Below the pieces are notes generated by a model that saw only the letters and a program-made list of their open reading frames with translations, was not told the DNA's origin and did no database searches. Below are positions 34,419 to 43,725 of a stretch of 64,000 nt of DNA, one piece after another. Source of the DNA: Candidatus Zixiibacteriota bacterium (GTDB taxonomy: Bacteria; Zixibacteria; MSB-5A5; GN15; PGXB01). The position numbers were made by a program, and so were the translations under genes. The stretch is from positions 1 through 64,000 of the forward strand of contig JAFGAL010000024.1 of NCBI GenBank assembly GCA_016933695.1, given 5' to 3'. The stretch's first letter is position 1, and each line of letters starts with the position of its first letter.

Positions 34419-35168
34419 ATGTCATTATCAGGCAAAGTTGCTTTGGTAACGGGGGCGAGTCGGGGGATCGGTGCGGCGACTGCGAAACGTCTGGCCGAAT
34501 GCGGCGCGGCGGTGGGGGTGAATTATTTCACCAGTCAAGCTCCGGCGCTGGCGGTGGTGGATGAGATCGTGCGCACAGGCGGGAAAGCGGTGGCGGTTCA
34601 GGCCGATGTCAGAGTTCCCGAGCAGGTTGCATCGATGGTGAAAAACACGGTTTCCGCGCTGGGGCCAATCGATATCCTGGTGCTCAATGCCGGCGCCAAT
34701 GTCCCGCTGAAGCTGTTCGCCGAAATGACCACCGAAGAATTCGAAAACAAAGTGATGGGCGAACTGCGGGGATTTTTCCATCCGCTCAAGGCGGTTATCC
34801 CCGCCATGATCGAGCGCAAGACCGGGTGTATTGTCGGGATCAGCAGTGGGCTGTCGCGACATCCCGGCCCACGGTTCAGCGCGCATACCACCGCCAAGTC
34901 GGCAGTGGACGGTTTGATGAAATCACTGGCGCTGGAGCTGGGGCAATTCGGGATTCGGGTCAATACGGTCGCGCCGGGATTGACGATCACCGACGCCACC
35001 TCATGGATGCCCGCGGAGCAGAGAGACGCGATCGGCAAAATGACTCCGCTGAGACGAGTGGCGAATCCCGAGGATATCGCCGGTGCGGTGGCGATGATCG
35101 TGTCGGATGATGCCGGGTTTGTCACGGGCTCGTATATTCCGGTCAGCGGCGGGCAATTGATGTTGTAG
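34419..35168 (+). CDS. SDR-family protein with His in place of catalytic Tyr
   Basis: The 249-residue protein is clearly an SDR by fold: the NAD(P)-binding TGASRGIG near residue 12, NAGA near residue 90, and PVSGGQ near the C terminus. The catalytic YxxxK reads H156-T-T-A-K160, so Tyr is replaced by His while Lys remains. The upstream Ser appears to be present in GISSGLS. FabG-like enzymes need that Tyr, so this protein may be inactive as a dehydrogenase or use another residue. A single base change (TAT to CAT) would suffice. An AAGGAAGGA site is near the start; a TATAAT lies at 34378-34383 without a convincing -35. Confidence 0.88.
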   Translation: MSLSGKVALVTGASRGIGAATAKRLAECGAAVGVNYFTSQAPALAVVDEIVRTGGKAVAVQADVRVPEQVASMVKNTVSALGPIDILVLNAGANVPLKLFAEMTTEEFENKVMGELRGFFHPLKAVIPAMIERKTGCIVGISSGLSRHPGPRFSAHTTAKSAVDGLMKSLALELGQFGIRVNTVAPGLTITDATSWMPAEQRDAIGKMTPLRRVANPEDIAGAVAMIVSDDAGFVTGSYIPVSGGQLML

Positions 35169-35245
35169 TCTTGATGGTTTGAGAAGCACAAATAATGAGT
35201 GACGGAATGGCCTGACGGTCATCCCGTTTCGCGTGCTTTCCCTCC

Positions 35246-35273
35246 TTGACAGATTCGCCAATCGCGGTATATT
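35246..35273 (+). promoter_or_regulatory. Promoter of the C10 peptidase gene
   Basis: TTGACA (35246-35251), a 16-base spacer and TATATT (35268-35273) match the pattern seen before several genes in this window. Confidence 0.7.
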
Positions 35274-35351
35274 TCCTTTGTAAGGCACAACAGAGATTGA
35301 CTCCCGGTATACCTGTCATATGTTCATGTCGACGAGATAAGGAGTGGTATC

Positions 35352-37490
35352 GTGAAATCAAAACATCGTTATGCGGTCATCGTGACGCTGGCGGTCATAT
35401 TCCTTCTGGTCGCGGGAGTGTCCGCGGAACGGGCGACCGATGAGCAGATGCGGCTGGCCTGCCGGAACTGGCTGAATTATATGGTGCACGAAACCGGCGG
35501 CTGGGCGGGCGAACCCAATCCGCAGATTCGCGATTTTCATGATATTGTTGTCGGCGATACTCTCCTGGGGCGCTGTTTTCTGATTTCTCCGTCGGGATAT
35601 GTACTGGTGCCGGCCGTGCAGGAACTTCCGCCGATCAAGGCGTCATCGCAGGAAAACGATTTCACGCCCGGCAGTCCCGGAGTGGAGGATTTGTTTCGCG
35701 ATGCGATACACAACAAAGCGGGCGTATTGATCGATGCGTACGGCAGTCTGGATTTTGTATTGCAAAGCAAGGATGATATTACGGTCGGCGGTCATAATCG
35801 TGACATGTGGAAGGTGTATCTGCAGGATGAAAAGGCATTTATGGCCGAGTTTTCTTCGGGAAAGTACGACCCGCTGGAGGAAGTCGGCCCGTTGTTGACC
35901 ACGGTATGGCATCAGGATGATCCGTACAATCTGTTTTGTCCGATCGGAGTGAATGGGCGCTGTGTGGTCGGGTGCGGTGCGACCGCAATCTCGCAGATTC
36001 TGGCTTATCATCGCTGGCCGATGGAGGGAACCGGCAGTTACAGTTATTACTGGTGGGGGGATTACTCGTGCGACGGTTACGATCCCCTGCCGGGGTGCAC
36101 GCTGACGGCGGATTTCTCCGATGCCTATGACTGGGACAATATTCTGGATATATATAACGGCGATGAGACGATCGAGCAGGAATACGCGGTGGCGGAATTG
36201 TGTTATGAAGCGGGAGTCGCGCATGATATGTCCTACGGCAGTTGCGGTTCGGGTGCGGGGACGTATGAACCGGTGGTCTTTTTACCGTCGTTCTTCCGGT
36301 ACAGGGATCAGATTGTCGAAGTATGGGAATGGGATTATGATTCCACAGCCTGGTTTGATATGGTCCAGGCCGATATCGATGCCGATATGCCGGTGTTTTA
36401 CAATATTCCGGGGCATTTTATTATCGGCGACGGCTGGCGCGACACCGGTGTTCTCAGGATGATTCACATGAATTACGGCTGGGGCGGGAGTCACAACATG
36501 TGGTTCGCGCTGGACAATTTGTACTGTCCCTGGGAGTACTGCGATGAGGGCTTTGACGGGATGTTGTTGGGGATCGAGCCGGACCGGGACGTGTATTATA
36601 CGGCCGATGTCAAATGGGGACAGGTGCCGTTTTTCGTGCAGTTTACGGGGGCGGGCGAACTTCCCGGTATCGACACCTGGATCTGGGATTTCGGCGACGG
36701 CGGGATTTCCTATGAGCAGTCTCCGCTTCATGAGTATACACAGGGGGGATTATGTGACGTGACGCTGGAAGTGCACGCCGGCGCGACCGTGCGGACGTAT
36801 GCCGCGACCAATTATATCACGTCACTGGCTGACTCTCTGGTCGGAGTCGATGAGATCGCTGTTCCGGGAAGTGTGGTGGAGGTGGCGATTTGTGTTTCCA
36901 ATGCGATTCCGTTGAACGGGGTCAGAATTCCGGTCGAGTATGGTGGAACGTTGAATCTTACTCTTCAGTCGTACAGCACGGAAGGGTGTCGCGGCAGTTT
37001 GTTCGAGTACGAGGATGAATTGCATATCAATCCCTGGGGAAAGCAAGTGACGTATTCGTTGTATAATGTCAGTGACGAGTGGCCGGCCCTGGAACCGGGC
37101 ACGGGACCGATACTGAAAATGTATTTCACGGTGCCGAGTTCGGCTGAGGAAGGGCAGGTTGCGAATATCGAACTTGACGGGTATTCGTCTTATACGCCCC
37201 GGTTTACCGGCACGGTTATGATGTACAACCCGATTCTCGATGCGGGTGTGGTGTCTATCGGTGAGCCGGATTTCATTTGCGGCGACGCCAACGATGACGA
37301 TGCCGTCAACCTGCTCGATATTCTTTATCTGATCGACTACGTGTACGGCGAACCGCCGGGACCGGCGCCGGTGCCGCCGGAATCCGGCGACGTCAACAAC
37401 GGAGACGGTGATGTCAATCTGCTGGATATTCTCTGGCTGATTTCTTACCTGTATGGTTCACCGCACGGTCCGTCTCCAAGTTGTCCATGA
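35352..37490 (+). CDS. Secreted C10 (streptopain-type) peptidase with PKD, cohesin-like and dockerin regions
   Basis: The 712-residue precursor has a signal peptide ending VSA at residue 25 and a propeptide like that of streptopain (about residues 26-170). The C10 catalytic domain has Cys208 (GCGATAISQIL) and His355 (GHFIIGDGW), followed by HMNYGWGG. A PKD module comes next (about residues 420-495, IWDFGDGG). A cohesin-like beta-sandwich (about 498-625, GVRIPVEYGG, GPILKMYFTV) and a paired dockerin-like end (CGDANDDDAVNLLDIL..., ending SPSCP) follow. A cohesin-like and a dockerin-like region in one chain is unusual. A strong terminator follows. Confidence 0.88.
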   Translation: MKSKHRYAVIVTLAVIFLLVAGVSAERATDEQMRLACRNWLNYMVHETGGWAGEPNPQIRDFHDIVVGDTLLGRCFLISPSGYVLVPAVQELPPIKASSQENDFTPGSPGVEDLFRDAIHNKAGVLIDAYGSLDFVLQSKDDITVGGHNRDMWKVYLQDEKAFMAEFSSGKYDPLEEVGPLLTTVWHQDDPYNLFCPIGVNGRCVVGCGATAISQILAYHRWPMEGTGSYSYYWWGDYSCDGYDPLPGCTLTADFSDAYDWDNILDIYNGDETIEQEYAVAELCYEAGVAHDMSYGSCGSGAGTYEPVVFLPSFFRYRDQIVEVWEWDYDSTAWFDMVQADIDADMPVFYNIPGHFIIGDGWRDTGVLRMIHMNYGWGGSHNMWFALDNLYCPWEYCDEGFDGMLLGIEPDRDVYYTADVKWGQVPFFVQFTGAGELPGIDTWIWDFGDGGISYEQSPLHEYTQGGLCDVTLEVHAGATVRTYAATNYITSLADSLVGVDEIAVPGSVVEVAICVSNAIPLNGVRIPVEYGGTLNLTLQSYSTEGCRGSLFEYEDELHINPWGKQVTYSLYNVSDEWPALEPGTGPILKMYFTVPSSAEEGQVANIELDGYSSYTPRFTGTVMMYNPILDAGVVSIGEPDFICGDANDDDAVNLLDILYLIDYVYGEPPGPAPVPPESGDVNNGDGDVNLLDILWLISYLYGSPHGPSPSCP

Positions 37491-37512
37491 GTTAACATGC
37501 CATGAATTTCAG

Positions 37513-37542
37513 ACGGCGGTCATTTGGACCGCCGTTTCTTTT
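37513..37542 (+). terminator. Terminator after the C10 peptidase gene
   Basis: ACGGCGGTC (37513-37521) and GACCGCCGT (37527-37535) form a perfect 9-bp stem with a five-base loop. A T-rich run follows (TTCTTTTT). Confidence 0.9.
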
Positions 37543-37570
37543 TGTGCGATGCCATACCATGCCGTATATT
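37542..37570 (+). promoter_or_regulatory. Promoter before the THEP1-type gene, leaderless pattern
   Basis: TTGTGC (37542-37547), a 17-base spacer and TATATT (37565-37570) end eight bases before the ATG at 37579. The same spacing is seen before dprA. Confidence 0.5.
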
Positions 37571-37578
37571 CTGATGTC

Positions 37579-38097
37579 ATGAAAGGCTCAAGCGGGAATA
37601 TTCTTATTACGGGTTTTCCGGGAATCGGTAAGACGACTTTGCTGATAACACTGGCGGAGGCATTGGCCCGTTAAGATCCGGCCGGGTTTTATACCGCTGA
37701 AATTCGCGATAAAGGTGTGCGCAAGGGATTCGAGTTGGCTGGTTTTAATGGGGGTCGTCGGGTTTTATCACATGTTGATATCCAAAGTCCGAATCGAGTC
37801 GGCAAGTACGGGGTCGACGTGCCCGGTTTCGAACGATTTTTGGATGAATTGAACCTGCAGGATGTGAATTCCGGGTTGATATTGATCGATGAAATCGGCA
37901 AGATGGAGTGTTTGTCCAGGAAATTTACCGAGTTAATGGCGAAATTACTGGATTCATCGACACCGGTTATCGCCACCATCGCAAAAAAAGGCGGGAGTTT
38001 TATTGAACGGATTAAACATCGCGAAGATGTTGAGATAATTGAAGTTACCGCTATCAGCCGCGATCAGCTTCTCCGGGAATTAACGCATCGCTTCTGA
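37579..38097 (+). pseudogene. THEP1-type nucleoside-triphosphatase, interrupted by TAA
   Basis: The reading frame from 37579 gives the P-loop protein start (ILITGFPGIGKTTLL), then TAA at 37672-37674 after residue 31. The same frame continues with GFYTAEIRDKGVRKGFEL, LILIDEIGKMECLSRKF (Walker B and the family DEIGKME motif), and ends near residue 172. These are the ordered motifs of THEP1-family archaeal/bacterial NTPases (PF03266), and total length is normal. The spacing between GKTT and GFYT is about two residues shorter than usual, so a small deletion may accompany the stop. It is either a recent pseudogene, a sequencing error or a strain variant; a functional fragment starting internally is less likely. 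Confidence 0.8.
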
Positions 38098-38287
38098 TTG
38101 GCAGTTTATTATTACTAAATTCGGCAGACCATGAAAGATATTTGAGAATTTGTCTACTAATAATTTCGGGAGAGACCGCAAAAACAGGAAAACCCTTGAG
38201 GGGAAAACACGTCTAAGTAAATATGTCAGTATCTCTTATCATTGTGCTAAAAGCATCTTTTCTGATATCACTATGGAGGAGTAACGC

Positions 38288-39829
38288 ATGTCCGGTATAA
38301 CCCGACGAGAATTTCTTAAAACCGGAGCCAAAGGAGCCGCATTGGTGGCGATTCCCGTGATTTTCCGGCTTGATCCGCTGGCGGCCTTCGCGGCGCCATC
38401 GCCGACCCGCAATCTTGGCGATTATATGACGCATTTCGGTGTCGATGAAAGCCTGATTCGCAAGGTGATGGGAGCGGCACTGGCTCATGGCGGCGACTAT
38501 TGTGATTTGTTTTTCGAGCACACGATTTCCTATTCGGTCAACCTGGAGGATGATGAAGTCAATCGCGCGTACAGCAATATTGATTTCGGCGTCGGCATCC
38601 GCGTTATCGAGGGAGAGCAGACGGGGTATTCCTTTACGGAGGATATTACCCCCAACGCCCTGATTCAGGCGGCGAAGACTGCGGCCAATATCGCCAGTGA
38701 GTCCAAGACCTTGCCGCCGGCCAATCTCAGCCGGCATGATACGCCGGACTATTATCCGATAGAGACATTGGTGGAAGACAACTCGATCACGCAGAAGATC
38801 CCGTTGTTGAAAAAGGTGAATGAGCGGATGTTATCGCGCGACAAGCGTATCATTAAAACCCGTGCGGGTTATGCCGACAGCGCATCGTACATCCTGATCG
38901 CCACGTCGGATGGGCGTGTCGTATGTGATTATCGGCCGATGGCAGCGCTTCATGGCGTATGTATTGCCGAACAGAACGGCCAGCGGGAGACCAACTATTA
39001 TGCTCTTCGCGGGCGATATGGGCTGGATTATTTCGATGAAAAGAAAATCAACGAGATTGGTGACAAGGCGGTTCAGAAAACGGTAGTGCTGTTCGACGCG
39101 GTGGTACCGGAGGGCGGCGAAATGGAAGTGGTGCTGGCGCCCGGCGATTCCGGAATCCTGTTGCACGAGGCGATCGGGCACGGCATGGAGGCTGACGCCA
39201 ACCGCAAGGGGGAATCGATCTTCGCCGATAAGATCAACAAGAAAGTGGCGGAGGATTTCGTGACCATTGTCGACGACGGCACGCTTTTGCATGATCGCGG
39301 TGCGCTCAATGTCGATGATGAGGCCAACGCCACCGAAAAAACCTGCCTGGTCGAAAACGGCATTCTGCGCAGTTATCTACACGACCGAATCAGTTCCCGG
39401 TATTACAAGGTCAATCCGACCGGAAGCGGACGGCGGCAGTCGTTCCGGTATTCTCCTATTCCAAGAATGCGCAGTACGTACATGCTCAACGGGCCGCACA
39501 AACGTGAGGAAATCATTCAGAGTGTGAAGAAGGGATTGTATGCGGAGTCGTTCCAGAACGGCGAAGTGCGTATCGGCCAGGGTGATTTCACGTTTTATCT
39601 CAATAACGGATACCTGATCGAGGACGGCAAACTGACGCGGCCGGTGAAGGATCTCAACCTGGTCGGCAACGGCCCCGACGTGTTAACCAAGATGGTCATG
39701 GTGGCCGATGATATGGTCATCGATCCGACCGGCGGCAACTGCGGCAAGGCGGGGCAATATGTTCCGGTAACGCTGGGTCTGCCCACGGTCAAAGTGTCAT
39801 CGATAACTGTCGGCGGTCGGTCGGCCTGA
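38288..39829 (+). CDS. tldD: TldD-family metalloprotease subunit with Tat signal peptide
   Basis: The 513-residue protein is TldD by its HEAIGH motif at residues 293-298, which holds the zinc, and by GHGMEAD and DDGTLLHDRGA. The N terminus reads SGITRREFLKTGAKGAALVAIP, a twin-arginine export signal with a hydrophobic core and AFAAPSP cleavage region. Known TldD proteins are cytosolic partners of TldE in peptide maturation, so an exported version is unusual. GGAGG lies six bases before ATG. Thirty-eight bases separate it from tldE, and the two form one operon. Confidence 0.93.
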   Translation: MSGITRREFLKTGAKGAALVAIPVIFRLDPLAAFAAPSPTRNLGDYMTHFGVDESLIRKVMGAALAHGGDYCDLFFEHTISYSVNLEDDEVNRAYSNIDFGVGIRVIEGEQTGYSFTEDITPNALIQAAKTAANIASESKTLPPANLSRHDTPDYYPIETLVEDNSITQKIPLLKKVNERMLSRDKRIIKTRAGYADSASYILIATSDGRVVCDYRPMAALHGVCIAEQNGQRETNYYALRGRYGLDYFDEKKINEIGDKAVQKTVVLFDAVVPEGGEMEVVLAPGDSGILLHEAIGHGMEADANRKGESIFADKINKKVAEDFVTIVDDGTLLHDRGALNVDDEANATEKTCLVENGILRSYLHDRISSRYYKVNPTGSGRRQSFRYSPIPRMRSTYMLNGPHKREEIIQSVKKGLYAESFQNGEVRIGQGDFTFYLNNGYLIEDGKLTRPVKDLNLVGNGPDVLTKMVMVADDMVIDPTGGNCGKAGQYVPVTLGLPTVKVSSITVGGRSA

Positions 39830-39867
39830 GAAACGTATCACATGAAGCATAACACAGGACTCACAAT

Positions 39868-41190
39868 ATGAATAACAATGATAGATTGGAACTGGCCCGG
39901 TGGGCGATCAAGCAGGCCAAGAAATACGGCGCCGATGATGTCGCCATCAATATCAATTATACCCGGGATATCGGCGTATCTTTTCTCGACAGGAAGCTCG
40001 ATCAGCTGACCGAGTCGACCCAGAATCAGTTTTCGATCAACGTGTTCGCGGGCGGCAAGTATTCGGGTCATTCCACCAATGATTTCGATAAGGAGCGTCT
40101 CGAGGAATTTATCGAGGAAGCGGTTGCGATGACCAAGTATCTCGGGCAGGATCCGTTTCGCAGTCTGCCCGATCCGAAGTATTACGAAAGTCAGAAGCAG
40201 ATCGATCTGAAGCTGATCGATTCAGCGTATGCCGATGTCACTTCGGAAATGCGGGTGAAGCTTGCCAAGGATATCTGCGATGCCGTGTATGATTACGGCA
40301 AGAATATTATCACGGCCACGTCCGAGTACGGGGACTCGCATTACGGATCGGTCAAAGTCCACAGCAATGGATTCGAAGGGGTTCGTGAGGGAACGGAGTT
40401 TTATGACGGTGTGAAGGTAACGATCGATGACGGTGCGGGGGGGCGACCGTCCGATTACGGGTACAGTGAGAAGCGCTTTGTCAAAGAGCTGGAATCACCC
40501 GAAGCATCCGCGAAACTGGCCATGGAGCGGGTCAATCAGCGTATCGGCACCAGGAAAATGGCATCCGGAACGTATGACATGCTGGTTGAAAACCGCGCCG
40601 CCAGCAAGCTGGTTGGTTCGATGCAATACCCGCTCGGCGGTAGCGCCCTGCATCGGAAGGACACGTTTCTCGACGGCAAGCTCGGCGAGAAGATTGCATC
40701 GGACAAGCTGACGATGATCGATGATCCTCTTATCGTTTCGGGATTCGGATCGCGATTATATGACGGTGACGGGATGGCGGCCCGGAAGCGCACCATTATC
40801 GACAAAGGAGTCCTCACGTCCTATTTTATCGACTGGTATTACAGCCGCAAACTCGAAATGGAACCGACTACCGGTGGTTCGAGCAATCTGGTTTTCGCCT
40901 ATGGCGACAAGTCGCTGGATCAGATGATTGCGGGATTGAACAAAGGCATTGTGGTGACGTCGTTTATCGGCGGGAACTACAATTCCACCACCGGTGATTT
41001 TTCTTACGGGCTGTTCGGACGGTATGTCGAAAGCGGCAAGATTGTCCATCCGGTCAGCGAAATGACGGTGACGGGCAATTACAAGGAATTGTGGAATCAG
41101 CTGGTTGAGGTCGGCAACGACCCGTATGAGAATTCCTCGATGCGTCGCCCGAGCCTGCATTTCACGGGGATCAGCTTCAGCGGGGTGTAG
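39868..41190 (+). CDS. tldE: TldE/PmbA-family partner protein
   Basis: The 440-residue protein matches PmbA/TldE: SFLDRKLDQLTESTQNQFSI near the start, LVENRAASKLVG, and the C-terminal GNYNSTTGDFSYGLFG that faces the TldD active site. It lacks a metal site and acts as the non-catalytic partner. No signal peptide is seen, in contrast to the neighbouring TldD. Either it is carried out with TldD by the Tat system or the two meet in the cytosol before export. A perfect terminator follows. Confidence 0.92.
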   Translation: MNNNDRLELARWAIKQAKKYGADDVAININYTRDIGVSFLDRKLDQLTESTQNQFSINVFAGGKYSGHSTNDFDKERLEEFIEEAVAMTKYLGQDPFRSLPDPKYYESQKQIDLKLIDSAYADVTSEMRVKLAKDICDAVYDYGKNIITATSEYGDSHYGSVKVHSNGFEGVREGTEFYDGVKVTIDDGAGGRPSDYGYSEKRFVKELESPEASAKLAMERVNQRIGTRKMASGTYDMLVENRAASKLVGSMQYPLGGSALHRKDTFLDGKLGEKIASDKLTMIDDPLIVSGFGSRLYDGDGMAARKRTIIDKGVLTSYFIDWYYSRKLEMEPTTGGSSNLVFAYGDKSLDQMIAGLNKGIVVTSFIGGNYNSTTGDFSYGLFGRYVESGKIVHPVSEMTVTGNYKELWNQLVEVGNDPYENSSMRRPSLHFTGISFSGV

Positions 41191-41219
41191 ACGGAAAAAA
41201 CAACAAACCGTATACAATG

Positions 41220-41248
41220 GGCAGGATCATGCCGATCCTGCCTTTTTT
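41220..41248 (+). terminator. Terminator after tldE
   Basis: GGCAGGATC (41220-41228) and GATCCTGCC (41234-41242) form a perfect 9-bp stem, followed by six T residues (41243-41248). Confidence 0.92.
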
Positions 41249-41304
41249 ATTGACTGAAGCTTGGGTTTTACCTGATGATTGTGTTATTCCGGGACGGTTT
41301 TCAG

Positions 41305-41332
41305 TTGCCAAAACGGGGATTTTTGTTATCTT
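41305..41332 (+). promoter_or_regulatory. Promoter of the deiminase-family gene
   Basis: TTGCCA (41305-41310), a 16-base spacer and TATCTT (41327-41332) are present. The ATG at 41413 has only a weak GGCGGTG ribosome site. Confidence 0.5.
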
Positions 41333-41412
41333 ATAGCTACGCTAAGCGCCGAGGAATACCGCAGTTACGCCCCCGGTGATACTCGTCTTACCTTTAGCAT
41401 CGTGGCGGTGAC

Positions 41413-43548
41413 ATGAAGAAGATTAATTTACTCCTGATTCCATTGTTTTTTATCCTGTTATCACTATCAGCATTTGCTCTGGATGACTCAGAGCAGGAGT
41501 TTTTGCCGATCGGCCTGACCGAAGAGGAAATGCTGAGGCTCGACGAAATCGGTGTCGCACATCGCGCCACCGCGCCACCGAGCGGGGAAGCGCGCAACGC
41601 CTCGGAATGGGAACGGTCGCAGGGGGTGATTATCCGCTGGCCACTGGGGATTTCGATTTCGCTGGTGGCGGAGCTTTCCGAGGACGTGGTGGTGACAACG
41701 ATTGTCTCGGGGACGTCGGAGGAGAACAGCGCCCGTTCGGCGTATACGTCGGGCGGCGTGAATATGGAACATGTCGATTTCCTTCATGCTTCCACCAATT
41801 CGATCTGGACCCGCGATTACGGACCATGGTTCATATTCGAGGACGGTGCGCTGGCCATTGTCGACCACGTGTATAACCGTCCCCGCCCGCTCGATGACGT
41901 TATTCCGCAAATTCTCGGTGCGGAGTGGGGGCTTCCGGTGTACGGCATGAGTTTGAATCATACCGGCGGCAATCATATGTCGGACGGTTTGGGGATGTCG
42001 ATGTCGACCGAGTTGGTATACGATGAAAATACGAGCCTGGCGCACAAGCAGGTCGATTCGATCATGCTGGCGTATCTCGGCAACGACTACACGGTGCTTG
42101 ATTATATCGAATCCGGCGGGATTCATCATATCGATTGCTGGGCGAAGTTTCTCAATCCGACCACGATACTGGTCAAGGACGTGCCGACATCAAGCAGTAG
42201 TTACGCACTGCTGAATGCGAGGGCGGATTACCTGTCGCAACAGGTTTCGGCTTGGGGGGAACCGTACACCGTGGTGCGGGTGTACTGTCCGTACGGCACG
42301 GCGTACACCAATTCCCTGATTCTCAATGACAAGGTGTTTGTCCCGATATTCGGGAGCAGCTGGGATGATGATGCCATCGCGACGTACCAGAACGCCATGC
42401 CCGGTTATGAGATTCTCGGGTTTACCGGCTCGTGGCTGGATGACGATGCGATTCACTGCCGTACCATGGGCGTACCGGATCGGTACATGCTGTTTATCGA
42501 TCATGACCCGCTGGTGACGGTTTCGGATACGGCGACGCAGTATGCTATCGCGGCAACGATCGAGGCGTCCTCCGGTGAGGCACTGATCGCCGAGTCGCTG
42601 AAAGTGTATTTTTCGGTGAATGCGGGATCCTGGGACTGGGTTATGCTGGAAGCATCGAAGCAAAAGGACAGCTATCTGGCGTCCATTCCGCAACAGGCGC
42701 CGGGCGATGAAATCCGGTACTATATCAAGGCCGCGGATTTGTCGGGGCGGATCGAGACGCATCCGTTTATCGGTGCACCGTGGGCGCATACATTCAGTGT
42801 GTACACCGAATTACAGATTACCACCGCGGATCTGCCCGACTGGACGGCGGGTGAGACGTTCTCGCAACAACTGGAGGCGGTCGGCGGGATCGGTACCAAG
42901 ATTTGGAGTGACAAGTTCAATGATCTGACATCCAGCGGCCTGAGTCTGTCATCGGACGGTCTGCTTTCCGGAATCCCGTCAAGCGCGGGGCCGATATCGT
43001 TTCTTGCACGGGTGATCGATGACAATGACAATGTCGATGAGCAGTCGTACGGATTTACCATAAACGACGCAATCGCAATCGACAATAGCGAATTGCCGGA
43101 GGGGAGTGTCGGGGTGGCGTATGCATACCAATTGGTTGCGGCCGGAGGAACCGGGACGTTGAGTTGGACTGATCGTGATCTCGATCTCGAGGGTCGGGGG
43201 CTGACCCTGTCGATATCCGGTTTGGTGTCGGGTGTCCCGACCGACAGCGGGACGGTGAGTTTCACGGCACGGGCGGTGGATGCGATCGGGGCATTTGATG
43301 AACAGGAATTCAGTATCTATGTCTCGTATGCGTATGTCTGCGGTGATGCCAACGGCGATGAATCGGTCAATTTGCTCGATGTGCTCCATATCATAGATTA
43401 TTTATATTCCGATCCGGCCGGTCCGGCTCCGATTCCGTCGGAGGCCGGCGATGCCAATGCCGACGATGATATCAATCTGCTGGACATCTTATATATAATC
43501 GATTACCTGTACGGTTCCCCGCCCGGTCCGGAACCCCTGTGTCCGTAA
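41413..43548 (+). CDS. Secreted peptidylarginine-deiminase-family protein with Ig-like modules and dockerin
   Basis: The 711-residue precursor starts with a signal peptide (MKKINLLLIPLFFILLS...AFA). The catalytic domain belongs to the guanidino-group hydrolase family that includes Porphyromonas PPAD and agmatine deiminase (PF04371): WTRDYGPWF for the Asp, HHIDCWAKF for the His, and Cys349 in DDAIHCRTMG. Two putative Ig (He_PIG-like) modules follow (LPDWTAGETFSQQLEA and LPEGSVGVAYAYQLVA), then paired dockerin-like repeats ending PGPEPLCP. The secreted location favours acting on proteins or peptides outside the cell, but agmatine or free arginine cannot be excluded. Confidence 0.88.
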   Translation: MKKINLLLIPLFFILLSLSAFALDDSEQEFLPIGLTEEEMLRLDEIGVAHRATAPPSGEARNASEWERSQGVIIRWPLGISISLVAELSEDVVVTTIVSGTSEENSARSAYTSGGVNMEHVDFLHASTNSIWTRDYGPWFIFEDGALAIVDHVYNRPRPLDDVIPQILGAEWGLPVYGMSLNHTGGNHMSDGLGMSMSTELVYDENTSLAHKQVDSIMLAYLGNDYTVLDYIESGGIHHIDCWAKFLNPTTILVKDVPTSSSSYALLNARADYLSQQVSAWGEPYTVVRVYCPYGTAYTNSLILNDKVFVPIFGSSWDDDAIATYQNAMPGYEILGFTGSWLDDDAIHCRTMGVPDRYMLFIDHDPLVTVSDTATQYAIAATIEASSGEALIAESLKVYFSVNAGSWDWVMLEASKQKDSYLASIPQQAPGDEIRYYIKAADLSGRIETHPFIGAPWAHTFSVYTELQITTADLPDWTAGETFSQQLEAVGGIGTKIWSDKFNDLTSSGLSLSSDGLLSGIPSSAGPISFLARVIDDNDNVDEQSYGFTINDAIAIDNSELPEGSVGVAYAYQLVAAGGTGTLSWTDRDLDLEGRGLTLSISGLVSGVPTDSGTVSFTARAVDAIGAFDEQEFSIYVSYAYVCGDANGDESVNLLDVLHIIDYLYSDPAGPAPIPSEAGDANADDDINLLDILYIIDYLYGSPPGPEPLCP

Positions 43549-43638
43549 GCCGCAAAACAACAGTGAGTTGGTGTGGATGTCGGGGTGTTTGTCGTTGTCC
43601 GTTAACAACTTGCGGCATTGTGTCGATAAAGAATACAA

Positions 43639-43666
43639 TTGACAGACGGATCAATTGGCGTATATT
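43639..43666 (+). promoter_or_regulatory. Promoter of subtilisin gene
   Basis: TTGACA (43639-43644), a 16-base spacer and TATATT (43661-43666) are present. This argues that the TTG at 43639 is a -35 element and supports the ATG at 43726 with GGAGT upstream. Confidence 0.75.
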
Positions 43667-43725
43667 ATGACAGGGAATACTTACCGGGCTCGCATTTATT
43701 CCGTAATCATTATATGGAGTGTCAC

